Notes: generated by a model not told the origin, from the sequence alone. A stretch of 64,000 bases of DNA from Eustoma russellianum (GCA_036186865.1 AP025062.1:9174410-9238409), one strand, 5' to 3'; shown: positions 21,582 through 35,065, counted from the stretch's first letter. Program-made: numbers and translations.

Positions 21582-23459
21582 TGTTGAGAAATATGTTTGG
21601 ATAATTTTCAAAATCATGATTTTAAGTGGTGGATACTTACAAATGTCACACATATTGTTATAAGTGATTAAAAGTTGAAAAAGTTGAGTAAATTGGCATC
21701 GATATCTCATGTTATTGCACTTCGATCGATCGATATACTTTGATTCCTCACATCGATCGATCCATGTAAGACAGAAAATTTAAGACCTTACTGTAAGACA
21801 TCGATCTCTAAATGATCACAACATACAAGAAGAAATAGTGAGAATTTTGGTGTTATATGTTGACATAATCTTGTCAACTATTATTTGTTGATTTCTTCTT
21901 CAAAAATATGAGTTGATATACACATATATGTGTTGAAAAACGTGCTTTCACATTTGGAGATGATGTGTTATTCATTTTATAACTTTATGCCAAGAGGACC
22001 AACTAAAAACAAGCTAGTTGGCAAAAGTTGCCAACTACGATGTTTCAAATGGTAGCCAACGGCTACATGGCTGGAATTGGCAGATTTGATGAGTCAAAAG
22101 GCAGCCTCACATGCCCTATTATCTTGCCAAGGAGTTGAGGGTTTCTTGGTGATATTATCACTTAGTATTATCTTCATTTTTCAAGGAAATTCCAAGTCAT
22201 TTTTTATGGTAAAAAATTGGCCATGCTGAAATATCAAGGTGGACCAATCATTCTTCTCTATATTGCCAAGTGTACAAGATGACTGTGGCCAACCAATGAT
22301 GTGAAGACAACTAGGACTTGATGACGAAGGTGATGACACATTGGAGTTCTTATCTTCAAGAGCTATTTCACATTATAAATAGGAGGCAAAGGTGAAGAAG
22401 AAGAACACACACTTGAAAGAAATAGTTGAATTATCTTGCTATCTTCTTCTTTCCATTTTTGTTTCATTCTTTGTAGCCAAGGTGCTCTTGTGATATTTCT
22501 TGTAGAGCTACAAGCCTCTTGTGTCTCATTTGTAAGATTATTAGCCAAATCTATAAGGCTACATCAATAGGTAATAGAGGTGTTGCAACCAAGCATTGCA
22601 TAGAGGTGTTCATTCAAGTCTTGAATATGGTTGGTGTTTAACCCAAGGATCAAGCTTGGTTCTTGTTGTAATTTGGTTCATACCATAGTGAAATCCAAGT
22701 AAATATATTCATTGGGACTAGAGTAGGTCACATTTGACCGAACCAGGATAAATCCTTAGTGTTCTTGTATTCCTAACATTTTTCTGTTTTCTGCTTTTTT
22801 TGATGCAGATTTCACACAACTTCTCACGTTTTGAAAAAAAGCTAAAAAATTTCAAAATTCGTGATTTTTGGTGGAGTTATACTTTAGACTGTTAGCTTTC
22901 ATTTGCAACAAGAATCACTTGATTTGAGCAAGGGAAAGTTAGCCTTTCAGTCATTGAGAGATAACTGCTCCAATATGGCTGCAATATGACTAGTTTTGAG
23001 AAAACTTGAATTCTGTTTTAACCAAGAATTTTTTAAGGTCATATACTTTTGGAAACATAAACTAGATATCCTAAGGAGTGTTTTTACATAAAGATCAACC
23101 TTTTTGATTGAGTATTCAAAGAGAAACACATTTTCTAATTTCAGCAACATTTTGTCCAATTGTGTCCAGATTGACCATCTGATTTTTTTTTATTTGTTTG
23201 AAGGGCTACACGATCTTATTTTTATCTGATTTTTGAACAGAGTCTTCTCAAGACATTGAAGTTGAGTTCTGCAAATTTTCATAATTTTTGGAGTTGTGTA
23301 CACTGATTTGTGAATTTTTCAAAAATGGGTTTTGAATCTGATGTAGTCTCAGATTCTGTTTTCAAAGGGGATTTTAATCAAGGGTAATAGTGTAATTTCC
23401 TCTAACCACTATTCACCCCCCCCCTCTAGTGGCGTTTGTTGCAGGTGCACGGTCCAACA
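21582..23459 (+). repeat. CopB3 5' LTR with internal deletion
   Basis: It starts tgttgagaaatatgtttgg and ends gcacggtccaaca. It is 1878 bp against about 2.69 kb in CopB2. The missing 0.8 kb begins shortly after the palindromic array (about 21700-21780), near 21810. Confidence 0.85.
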
Positions 23460-23765
23460 ATTGGTATCAGAGGAAGGTCTACACCACTCAAAGAAGCAAG
23501 ATTCAACACCATACGAACAAGATAATGCCAAGAAAGAACAATTCAAAGTAGCCTACCAATCTCAAATTAAAGGTATATTACAATTGCCATAGTTTCTCAC
23601 AAAGGTGAGTTGGAAGGTAGTCTACACAACGTTCTCCTCTTTTCGATGGAAATAATTTCGTTCATTAGAAATTTAGAATGAAGCTATTCTCAATGGCTAT
23701 AGACATTGATTTATGGTCTATAGTTGAAGATGGACCGCACATTCCAACTCACCTTTGTGAGAAAC
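23460..23765 (+). pseudogene. CopB3 leader and gag stub
   Basis: The primer-binding site ttggtatcagagg (23461-23473) is followed by a leader and the gag start region (GELEGS..., LFSMAIDIDLWSIVEDG), then a break near 23737. Bases 23738-23765 are an inverted copy of about 23583-23612. Confidence 0.8.
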
Positions 23766-24279
23766 CATGGCTATTCAGTCGTTGCAAGATAACTGCTCCA
23801 ATCTAGCTGCAATCTGACCAGTTTTGAGAAAACTTGAATTCTGTTTTAAAGAATTGTTTAAGGTCAGGGCCTTTTGGAAACATAAACTAGACATCCTAAT
23901 AGTGTTTTGATATAAAGATCAACCTTTTTCGTTGAGTATTCAAAGAGAAACACATTTTCCACTTTCAGCAACATTTTGTCCAATCTTGTCCAGATTGACC
24001 ATCTGATTCTTTTTATTCGTTTGAAGGATCAAACGATCTTATTTTTATCTAATTTTTGGACAGCATCTTGTCAAGACATTGAAGTTGAGTTATGGAAAGT
24101 TTCATAATTTTTGGAGTTATATACACTGATTTTTGAATTTTTCAAAAATGGGTTCTAAATCTGAGGTAGTCTCAGATTCTGTTTTCAAAGGGGATTTTAA
24201 TCAAGGGTAGTAGTGTAATCTCCGCTAACCACTATTCACCCCCCTCTAGTTGTTCTTATTGCAGGTGCATGGTCCAACA
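23766..24279 (+). repeat. CopB3 3' LTR remnant
   Basis: It corresponds to the last 510 bp or so of the LTR (compare 22950-23459) and ends gcatggtccaaca before ctaac. Confidence 0.85.
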
Positions 24280-25235
24280 CTAACCCCCTAAAAAACGTTT
24301 TTGGTCAGATTGTGCAAATCTGCAAGAAACTGTACTCTGACTTGAAAAATTTATTCTTATTAATTGGTGACTCCAAATGGTATGAAACTTTTGTGACAAG
24401 ACCCTGAAGGTATGTATTTTAGTGGGTTGAAACAGTTTTTGAAAATTCTTTTGGGAAGTATGTCAACCACGTTGATGATCTCAACCTTTGCAAATCTGAA
24501 AATCAGATTGCACTAGTCTCAGAACTTTTAATGTTTGATTGACTTATACTTATCCAAATGTGTTGAACCTTACGCCAAATGAAAACTAGGTTTTGTGGCT
24601 ATGTTTTTGAAAAATTTTATAATTTTTAAAAATTGTTTGCTATTTTTACCGTTGCAACAAACTCAATGCAGAATAATAAAAACTAAAAGTAAAGTGTAGT
24701 TAAGTAAGAACACTAATAATTTTATACTGGTTTGGTTAAATCAACCTACTCCAGTCTTCGAGGACACCTTCCTCGGTTATCACTAAATACCAAAAACACC
24801 TTACCACAAGGATGACTGGAGTTAAACACTAACTCCACCCTTTTACAATCAATACAATCGAGCAAATGAATCACGAACACCACCACCGATTGAATGAAGG
24901 TTTGATCACACCTTGATTAACCTTTTACAACAATTGAACGTGTGTGGGTGGTATATTCAAAGCCCATACAATATGTAGAATATATGAACAATAGGCTTGA
25001 GACTAAGAAGAAGAAGAAAGAACGAAAGAAGAAGAGAGTAGTATAGCTTTTTGCACTTGAGAGAATGTGAATTGTAGCTTGACCTTATTTTTCACTAACT
25101 TCTCCCTTTTATCCACATTTCGCCACCCCCTTTAGGGTTTCTCCCTTCTTGATAATTGTCTTTAATGTCCTTGGAATATTTCCTTGTGCAGAGATGACAC
25201 TATCTTCCTTACTTGGTGCTATTATTGGAAGGATG
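24280..25235 (-). repeat. CopC2 5' LTR, part 2
   Basis: It continues the LTR after CopB3, with the reverse complement of the CopC1 segment around 27000-27660, and is interrupted by CopC1 at 25236. Confidence 0.85.
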
Positions 25236-27918
25236 TGTTGAGAAAAAGTGTTTGAATGATTTTACAAATGCATGATTTAATTAGTACGAATTTACAAAAT
25301 ACATGACAAAATTATTACTTGGCACGTTTTTGTGATATACGTGCCTCATATGCTTTTTATATATAGATGAAGCGTTAAAGCTTACATCATATGACAAACA
25401 TTTGTTGTCTTTGAACTATTCTTAGGTGCCAAAATTAATGAACTAAACTAGTTCTTTTAGTAAAGTACTTAAGTTAATGAACTAACTAGTTCATTAAATA
25501 GAGACATATTTGGACAAAGCTTGATGGCAACAAATTGAAAATGGAAAGTCTCCTTACCCACTATACACGCCATTCATATACCATATACATACATATATAT
25601 ATATCTATATATATATATATATATCCATATTTTTATTAAAAAGGCACAATACACATATATTCTGACGTACTACCGACACGTTACATATATCACAAACGTA
25701 CGTCAATGTCATACCACTATATACGCCTCACATTTATGAGTATGTTCAGGTCTTATATCACATGATATAAGTCATGGTGATAACAAAATTATAACGACAT
25801 GTTACAAAGTTATAAACCGAAAATTGTCGTATCGGGTGACTATCGAAACTTCACAGACGTGTCACGTACTTGCCATATAAAGATGTCCAGACCATATACT
25901 TCAAAAACAGCCAAAATTTTTGTGGCTCACATGTTCAAATCAGCCACTAAAGCATTCCATGTTGGCACACAAATCACCCACAAACTAGGCCAAATTTGTA
26001 GAGATTTTAAATTCAATTTTTTAGCACATGGGGGCGCCTCTCAATCAGCCATTAGAGCTGAATATCTACTTTAGTTTGTGTACATTATATGTGACATAAT
26101 ATGTATGACATGTACAAAAAGTTTGAATTTAATCGGAGAAAAATTGTGTAATCGCCGGAAGTCAAAAATTCGATTTTCTACGAACATAACACATGGAACG
26201 TTTTTTTGGCATGAGTTGTAACATGTATCAAGAAAATTTTTACACATTCATGGCATGTTAAAGTGTTCTAGGAAATTCAAATTAGGGCTGATTGAAATTT
26301 GCCATATATGTGTAAATTGTGCATATTTGACAAAGCTTACTAAAGTGAAATTTCAGCACATGTACATCTTACACGCCATTCTGAGCCATGATGGAGCCTA
26401 TGTGGAGCTTAGTAGGCATCTTAATTGGTGGAGAATATGCTACACAAGGTTAGTGACATAAAAGGAGGGAACTACACAAGGTAACAATTCAAAAGATTTG
26501 AAAATGTAACACATGCTGAAAATTCAGCATGTGCTACTATAGCTGGCCGATTTTTAGGCTGGTTATGGTACTTAATGTGCATCCCAAAATTGAAGTGCTT
26601 GAATGGTGATTGTTTGGAAACATTTTGAATTCTTTTTGGCACATGTTTTGCAAGTTATTTTCAGATTTTACAGCTCATTAAAATGATGATAAGTTGGACC
26701 AATCATCAAGTGCCAAGTAAGCAAGGCCAAGTCATCCCTCCAATCATAATGTGCCAAGTGAGCAATATGGTGTCATATCTACACAAGAATATCTTCCAAG
26801 GGAATTAAAGAGATTTCTCAAAAGTGGAAGACACTTTAAGGGGGGGCGGCCAAGGATGATTAAAAAAAGAAGTTAGTCCAAAGTGAAGCCAAGCAACTAT
26901 ACATTTCTCTCAAGTGCAAAAAGGCCTACTACTCTCTTTTTCTACCTTTCTTTCTTCTTCTTCTCTCAAGCCTATTATTCATATATTCAAAATATTATAT
27001 AGGCTTTGATCATACCACCCACACTCATACATTGCTGTAAAAGATTGATCAAGGGGTGATCAAACCTTCATTCAATAGGTGGTAGTGTTTGTGATCTGGT
27101 TGTTTGATTGTATCGTTTGTAAAAGGGTGGAGTTGGTGTGTAACTCCAGCAACCCTTGTGATAAGGTGTTTTATTGTGTTTAGTGATAACCGAGGAAGGT
27201 GTTCTTGAAGACTGGAGTAGGTTGATTCAACCAAACCAGTATAAAATCTTTTGTGTCTTTACTTTACTGCATTTTACTTTCAGTTTCCAGCATTTTACAT
27301 CAATTTCATTGCAAGAGTAAAAATAGCAAACGAATTTCAAAAATTATAAAATTTTGTAAAATAGGCACCTCTTAGTTTTCATTTGGCACAAGTTTCAACT
27401 TATTTGGATAAGTATAAGTCAATCAAACTTGAATAGTTCTGAGTCTGGTGCAATCTGATTGTCAGAGTTGCAAAGGTTGGGAACATCAACGTGATTGATA
27501 TACTTTCCAAAGGAATTTTTGAAACCTGTTTCAACCCATTACAATAAATACATTGAGGGTATTGTCATTAAATTTTCAGACCATTTAAAGTTGCTAATTA
27601 ATCGGAATAATTTTTTCAAATTGGAGTACTGTTTGTGGAATATTTGCGCAATCTGACCAAAAACGTATTTTCAAAGGGTTAGGAGATGAATTTTAATTTG
27701 AAATTTTTATGAGACACTCAAAACATCTGAGAGTAGAATCTCACCAAATTTCATAATTTTTGGAGATCTGTAACTAGGTCTTTAAATCGTTTCAATTCAG
27801 AATCTAAAAACAGAAACTATTTTCAAAAGTGAGGTTTTGGTTCAAAAGTTTTTAAAACCCAAATTTTCCGCACCCACTATTTAACCCCCCATTCTAGTGG
27901 TGCTATACAGGTCTTACA
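25236..27918 (+). repeat. CopC1 5' LTR
   Basis: 2683 bp, from tgttgagaaaaagtg to ggtcttaca. It includes an AT dinucleotide run (about 25589-25625) and a 91-codon open frame (25799-26074) that has counterparts in other CopC LTRs but is probably not a gene. Confidence 0.9.
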
Positions 27919-27920
27919 AG

Positions 27921-27932
27921 TGGTATCAGAGC
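27921..27932 (+). promoter_or_regulatory. Primer-binding site of CopC1
   Basis: tggtatcagagc, a 12-base perfect complement of the 3' end of plant initiator tRNA-Met, two bases after the LTR. Confidence 0.9.
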
Positions 27933-28010
27933 GCGGGCACACTCACGACAAGGAGATCCAATGATCTTTGTGAGATGGCAACCACTAGTCACAAGACAGA
28001 ACAAGAAGGT

Positions 28011-29910
28011 ATGTCGAGTCAAAGGCCTCCTTTTTTTGACAGTTAGTCTTTCATACAATGGAAACTTAGAATGAAACTTTTTCTTATGGCCATTGGCATA
28101 GACTCGTGGTTAATTATAGAAGATGATCCTTTTGTTCTTTCTAAGTTATCTACTGTTGATGGTGTCACACTAGAGGTTGTAAAACCGAAACAAGAATATA
28201 CTAGTGATGACAAAAAGAAATTGAGTATGAATGCTAGAGCCATGCAACTACTTTTAAACGGGCTGAGTAAAAGTGAATCAAGTTACGTGTCTAATTGCTC
28301 TAGTGCTCAAGAGATGTGGAGAATTCTTGAGGTGAAACATGAAGGGACTAGTCAAGTCAAAGAGTCTAAAATAAATATGCTTATGTCCACTATTGAGTCT
28401 TTTAAATTATTGCCAAATGAATCTATTATTGATATGGAATTACGCTTGACTAGCATCTATCTCTTGAGTCTCTTGTAAAAGATTTTTCTACACATGAAAA
28501 AGTACAAAAGGTGCTAAGAAGTCTCCCATCCGAATGCGACCCCAAAGTAACGGCGATTGAGGAAAGTCAAGAAACAAGATCATTAAAAATGGAGGAACAA
28601 TCGGATCTTTAAAGGTATACGAAAACAAACTTACATTAAGGAAATCAGAATCAACGTCAATACAAGGCAAGACTATTTCTTTTAAATCAAATGAATACGT
28701 CTCTACTTCTTCCAATCACGTAGATGATAGTGATGCTGAATCGGACAATCAAGATCTAATACTATAAGCTAAAAGGTTTGAGAAAATTCATGAGAAAATC
28801 ATTCAAGACAAACTGAAGGCTGTTTCGACTAAAAGAAATAAAAATAAAAATAACGACAAGGACATTAAGTGCTATGAATGTGGAAAACTTGGACACTTGT
28901 CATATGACTGCCCGAAAAAGGACAAACAAACGACCAAAAACCGTGATAAGGACTAGAACAAAAATAGACCCGTCTCAGAACCTAAACAAAGGAATTCAAG
29001 AAGAGCTCTCAAGGCCTCCACTTGGAGTGATATATCTGACTCTGACACTGATACCGAAGAAGAGACGACACAAGTATGCTTTGCATCCAAAAGCATCAAA
29101 TGAGATATCTTCTGATTCTGATTCCGAACCTTCCTATGATGATTTGTTTAGTCAATATCTTGAACTACATAAATTCACAAAGACTCTTGCAAAAGAAAAG
29201 AAACGGTTAATTGAAGACAAAAAGTTGTTAATCTAACACAAACCTTGTTTCTCAATTAAAGATTCAAAAGAAGAGTCGTGTTGCACAATCAATGCATTGA
29301 AATTAGAGGTCTCAGCATTAACGACACAAAATAATGAAATGAAATCCGAGATTTCAAATTTGAAATCAAGGAATGCAGATTTAGAAAAAATGGTGAAACA
29401 GTTTGACATGGGTACAAACATGCTAGATCGCATCATTTCTTCTCAAAAGCATGATAACGACAAAACCGGATTAGGATACGTTGAGAAAAACGAGACACTA
29501 AATAAATCAACCAAATTCATTCTATCTTCATCTAAGAAGATTGATGCTTTCAAGATAAATGTGGTGCCTCAGAAGACGTCTAGACCCCCCTACTTCATCT
29601 CATCGTGCTTCTTCTTCATATCATACAAGATATAATTATGTGCCGTATAAATATGAAAAGAAACCATTAATGCATACATGACACTCATATACCATAAATG
29701 CATCTAGATCACGCACTATGCACACTAACACAAGAACATATCAAAAACAACAACCATACAATGTTCACAATGGAGTTCTCGGCCAAAGGCCAAATGCATC
29801 CCCACCTAATGTCTATTATATTGCTTCTCCATCTATATTCTCACCATTTGTAAGACCGAGAAAGATCACCCAAACATGGGTACCAAAAGTTACTCTTACA
29901 AAAGGGTGAA
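28011..29910 (+). pseudogene. CopC1 gag, with stop codons and frameshifts
   Basis: The start codon at 28011 (MSSQRPPFFD) is followed after ten codons by TAG at 28044-28046. Reading then continues in the same frame through FIQWKLRMKLFLMAIGID and LLNGLSKSESSYVSN to about 28478, then shifts frame. The CCHC knuckle CYECGKLGHLSYDC lies at about 28870-28911. A coiled-coil segment (29297-29520, KMVKQFDMGTNMLDRIISSQ) and a distal part ending TWVPKVTL follow. The layout equals CopB gag. Several lesions prevent translation as one protein. Confidence 0.85.
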
Positions 29911-29999
29911 GAACTAACTCGTAAGGACCCAAAATAAAAGGGTACCTAAATCGTTGTTACACATTGCAGGGAACACATACATCTAAAGGTACATCCATC

Positions 30000-32900
30000 A
30001 AGTGGTTCCTTGACAGTGGTTGCAGGTGACTCGAGCTTGTTTTCAAAGTTGAAGAAGGTTACAAAAGGTGGATCAGTAACCGTTGGAGACAACAATGAAG
30101 GAAGAATCATCGGAAAAGGTACAATTAGAAGCCCAGGTAAGTAATACATCCTATAATTTGCTTAGCATCTCACAGTTTCTTGACAACGGTTTTGATGTGT
30201 GTTTCACTCACACATATTGCAACATAGTAAATAAAAATGGAGAAACAGTATTAAAAGGAAAAAGAGAAGAAAATATTTTTACACTTTCTATGGATGACAT
30301 GTCAGACGCTAAAATTAAATGTTTTATGTTAAATGAACCTAACGTAAATTTGTGGCACGGACGATTAGGACACATTGGCATCTCAACGCTTGAAAAACTT
30401 CAACCAAAGAATCTAGTACGAGGATTGCCTAAACTTGATTTAGACAACTTTCAGTTGTGTAAATCTTGTATTAAAGGCAAACAAACACGAGAGTCACTTA
30501 AATCTAAAAATAAAATTAGCACAGAATTATTACACATTGGCTTGTTTGGTCCTAGTCGTACTAGGAGTCTTGGTGGGCGACATTATGCATGTGTTATCGT
30601 TGATGATTTTTCTCGCTATACATGGACTTTATTTCTTGCGAATAAAGATGATAGTGCCGTTGAGATTGCTAAATTAATAAAACAACTTGAAAATGAATAT
30701 GGTTTGAATGTGAAAAAGACTAGGAGCGATAGAGGCGACGAATTTAAAAATAAGGACATGATTGCTTTTTGCGATGAAAAAGGTATTAAACACGAGTTTT
30801 CACCACCTAGGACACCACAATTAAATGGAGTAGTAGAAAGAAAGAATAGGACACTACAAGAAATTTTTAGAACCATGCTATGTGAAAATAAGATGCCTAG
30901 ATTTTTGTGGACGAAAGACGTAAATTGTGCATGCTATATAGTTAATCGTTTGTCGATTAGAAAGAAAATAAACAAAACTCTTTATGAAATAGTAAATGAT
31001 CGCATGCCTAAAATTGATTACTTTCGTATGTTTGGTTGTAAATGCTTTGTTTTGAATACAAAAGATAATCTAGATAAATTTGAGTCTAAATCAATTGAAT
31101 GCATCTTTGTTGGATATTCTGTGAATTCTAAGGCATATAGATGTTATGATCCTATCACTAGACAAATTTTAGAATATATTCATGTGAAGTTTAATGAATT
31201 TGGCGAGTTTGAAAAAGATAAAGAATATGACGATGATTTTGAACTAAAGCCTGTGTTAGATGATATAGAAGAGAATATCGTACATTATGAGCCCAACACA
31301 TTAGAAATGCATGATCACTTAGAAATGCATAAAAACTTAGAGAATAATCAACCAAGGTGGCATAAGGATCACCCACACGATCTTATTATAGGCGATATAA
31401 CTCAAGGTGTCCGGCCACGTAGAAGAATAAATACGGATGAAATAAATCAATTTCATGCTATGATATCCGAAATTGAACCCAAGAATGTATTTGATGCTTT
31501 GAATGATTCTTCTTGGATTGATGCTATGCATGATGAATTAAATCGATTCATAAGAAAAGATGTATGGGATTTAGTGCCACGACCACAAGATAAAATGATA
31601 ATAGGCACAAAGTGGGTCTTTAGAAATAAAATGAATGAAGAAGGTAAAGTTGTTAGAAACAAAGCGAGACTTATAGCACAAGGATATAATCAAGAAGGAA
31701 TAGACTACGACGAAACATTTGCACCCACAGCACGCTTAGAAGCCGTACGATTATTACTTGTTATTGCTTGCATGAAGGATTTTAAACTTTATCAAATGGA
31801 CGTAAAAAGTGTATTTTTAAATGGTTTTAAACAAGAAGAAGTATATGTGAAACAACCACCCAGTTTTGAAGATTTGAAATATCCTAATCACATGTACAAA
31901 TTAAAGAAGGCGCTATATGGTTTAAAACAAACACCTCGGGCTTGGTATGATCATTTTGATACTTTTCTTTTAGAAAATAGATTTAAAAGAGGCACCATAG
32001 ATAGTACTTTATTCTTGAAACAAGATAAATCGGATTTACTTATTATTCAAATTTATGTTGATGGCATTATTTTTGGATCTACATCTCATAAACTTGTTGA
32101 AGAATTTGAAATATACATGAAATCTGAATTTGAAATGTCTATGGTTGGTGAATTGAATTATTTTCTTCGCTTGCAAATTAAACAAACTAGTAAAGTCATC
32201 CATATAAGTCAATTCAAATATGTGAATGACATGATTAAAAAGTTTAACTTTGAGAACTTGAATCCATCCCCCACCCCTATGAGTGTCACCATTAAATTAG
32301 ATAAAGATGAGAATGGAAAAGACTTTGATAATGGTTTGTATAGGCCTATGATTGGTTCTTTGCTTTATCTTACCGCAAGTAGACCTGATATCATGTTTAG
32401 TGTTTGTATGTGTGCATGTTTTCAAAGCAAACCTAAAGTGTCTCACTATAATGCTCTAAAAAAGATATTTCGATACATTAAGCACACTCCCACTTTCGGA
32501 ATTTGGTGTGATAAGAATTGTGAATTTGATTTGCATGCTTATACTGATGCGGGTTATGGCGGATGCAAAATAGATAGAAAAAACACAAATGGCACTTGTC
32601 AATTTATAGGAAATTCATTAATATCTTGGTTTTCAAAAAAGCAAGCAAGTGTGGCTTTATCTACTACTGAAGCTGAACACATGGTACTTAATCTTTGTTG
32701 CACACAACTCTTATGGTTAAAACAACAACTATCTGATTTTGGAATCACGATAAATCGCATCCCCCATTTATTGTGATAGTATGAGTGCTATTAATTTATC
32801 TAAGAACCCGTACTACACTCTAAGGCAAAGCACATAGAAGTACAATATCACTTTCTTCGTGATCATGTGAACAGTGGTGATATCGTTATAGAACATGTAC

Positions 32901-33003
32901 ATACTGAAGCACAAGTAGCCGACATATTCACCAAATCACTAAATCAAGCCACGTATGAAAATCTACACTCAAAATTAGGCATGATTTCTGCTGATTTGCT
33001 ATA
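30000..33003 (+). pseudogene. CopC1 pol: protease remnant, integrase, reverse transcriptase, RNase H
   Basis: The protease active site KWFLDSGC is at 30000-30025, but the frame is damaged right after it. From 30083 an open frame of 897 codons runs to 32776. It has the pre-integrase NLWHGRLGHIGIS, the integrase core, reverse transcriptase (ARLIAQGYNQEG, YGLKQTPRAWYD) and RNase H (SWFSKKQASVALSTTEAEH). The first integrase acidic residue is changed (HIGLFGP, usually HLDLFGP) and the reverse-transcriptase box reads YVDG instead of YVDD. A frameshift at 32776 separates the RNase H end (HVHTEAQVADIFTKSLNQA, to about 33003). So it is long and open but predicted to be catalytically dead. Open length alone would mislead an annotator. 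Confidence 0.88.
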
Positions 33004-33240
33004 GATTGATATTTCTTTCCATCTTTACATGCACTTTTGGTATTATTTACAAAATAAAGGGGGGGAGGAGAGAGTGCATGATTTAAGGAGGAGAGAGAGC
33101 ATGATTGCAAAATTTAAGAGGGAGACAACGATACTATAAAATTCAAAATTAAAATTCGAATTTGTGCCTAATTGGAGGGGGAGAAATTATATTTAAATCA
33201 CGAACATGTGTTATTTTGTAAATCATCAAAAGGGGGAGAT
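33004..33240 (+). other. CopC1 3' non-coding region with three polypurine tracts
   Basis: Purine runs occur at about 33051-33078 (aaaataaagggggggag), 33173-33186 and 33227-33240 (aaaagggggagat). The last directly abuts the 3' LTR and is the functional candidate. Confidence 0.75.
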
Positions 33241-35065
33241 TGTTGAGAAAAGTGTTTGAATGATTTACAAATGCATGATTTAAACAGTACGAGTTTACAA
33301 AATGCATGACAAATTATTACTTGACACGTTTTTGTGATATACATGCCTCATATGCTTTATATATATTGTTGTCGTACTAATAGGCCATGAAGCGTTAAAT
33401 ATATGTGAATTAAAATTAGGGCTGATTGGAATTTACCATACATTTGTAAATATTGTGCATTATTTGACAAAGCTGACTAAAGTGAAATTTCAGCACATGT
33501 ACATTCAGCTCACACGCCATTCTCAGCCATGATGGAGCCTATGTAGAGCTTAGTTGGCATCTTAATTGGTGGCAAAATGTGCCACACAATGTTAGTGACA
33601 TAAAAGGAGGGAACTACACAAGGTAACAATTCAAACGATTTGAAAATGTAACACATGTTGAAAATTCAGCGTGTGCTACTATTAGCTGGCCGATTTTTAG
33701 GCTGGTTATGGTACTTAATGTGCATCCCAAAATTGAAGGGATTGAATGTTGATTGTTTGGCAACATTTTGAATTCTTTTTGGCACATATTTTGCAAGTTA
33801 TTTTCAGATTTTACAGCTTATTATAATAATGACAAGTTGGACCAATCATCAAGTGCCAAGTAAGCAAGGTCAAGTCATTCCTCCAATCATAATGTGCCAA
33901 GTGAGCAAGATGGTGTTATATCTACACAAGAATATCATCCTAGGGTATCAAATAGATTTCTCAAGAGTGGAAGAAACCCTAAGGGGGGCGGCCATGGATG
34001 ATTAAAAAGAAGAAGTTAGTGCAATGTGAGGCCAAGCAACTATACATTTCTCTCAAGTGCAAAAAGACCTACTACTCTCTTCTTCTACCTTTCTTTCTTC
34101 TTCTTCTCTCAAACCTATTGTTCGTATATTCAAAATATTGTATAGGCTCTGATTATACCACCCACACTCATACATTGATGTAAAAGGTTATCAAGGTGTG
34201 ATCAAACCTTCATTCAATATGTGGTGGTGTTCGTGATCCGGTTGCTTGATTGTATCGTTTGTAAAAGGGTGGAGTTGGCGTGTAACTCCAGAAACCCTTG
34301 TGGTAAGGTGTTTTATTGTGTTTAGTGATAACCAAGGAAGGTGACCTCGAAGACTGGAGTAGGTTGATTTAACCAAACCAGTATAAAATCTTTGGAGTCT
34401 TTACTTTACTGCACTTTACTTTCCGTTTTCAGCATTTTGCATAAATTTCATTGCAAGAGTAAAAATAGCAAACAAATTTTACAAATTGTAAACTTTTGCA
34501 GAAACATAGCCAAACCTATTAGTTTTCATTTGGCATAAGTTTCAACTCATTTGGATAAGTATAAGTCAATCAAACTTGAATAGTTTTGAGACTAGTGTAA
34601 TCTGATTGTCAGAGTTGCAAAGGTTGAGAACATCAATGTGATTGATATACTTCCCAAAGGAATTTTTGAAAACTGTTTAAACACATTAAAATAAATACAT
34701 TAAGGGTATTTTAATTAAATTTTCAGACCATTTGGAGTCACTAATTAATCAGAATAAATTTTTTAAATCGAAGTACTGTTTTTGGCAGATTTGTGCAATC
34801 TGACCAAAAACATATTTTCAAAGGGTTAGGAGTTGAATTTTAATTTGAAAGTTTTATGAGTTACTCAGAACATCTGACAGTAGAATCTCACCAAATTTCA
34901 TACTTTTTGGAGGTCTGTAACTAGGTCTTAAATAGTTTCAAATCAGAATCTGAAAACAAAAACTGTTTTCAGAAGTGAGGCTTTTGGTTCAAAAGTTTTT
35001 AAAAACCAAATTTTCTGCACCCACCATTCAACCCCCCATTCTAGTGGTGCTATACAGGTCATACA
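33241..35065 (+). repeat. CopC1 3' LTR with internal deletion
   Basis: 1825 bp. It aligns to the 5' LTR at both ends but lacks the counterpart of about 25386-26270, with the junction near 33395-33410. Confidence 0.88.

Larger units (their letters stand above)
21582..24279 (+). mobile_element. CopB3: internally deleted copia element
   Basis: The 5' LTR is 21582-23459, the leader and gag stub are 23460-23765, and a partial 3' LTR is 23766-24279. It is flanked by ctaac at 21577-21581 and 24280-24284, a perfect 5-bp target duplication, so both outer ends are original. All of gag after about 60 codons, pol and most of the 3' LTR are missing. The junction carries a short inverted copy of gag sequence. 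Confidence 0.9.
25236..35065 (+). mobile_element. CopC1: nearly complete copia retrotransposon
   Basis: The 5' LTR is 25236-27918, the internal region 27919-33240 and the 3' LTR 33241-35065. Flanks are ggatg (25231-25235) and agatg (35066-35070), a 5-bp target duplication with one change. Gag is frameshifted, but pol is open for 897 codons. The 3' LTR has lost about 0.9 kb relative to the 5' LTR. It sits in the 5' LTR of CopC2, an older member of the same family in opposite orientation. Confidence 0.92.

Noticed and set aside
25589..25625. AT dinucleotide run as a regulatory or origin element
   Set aside because: An ordinary microsatellite within an LTR.
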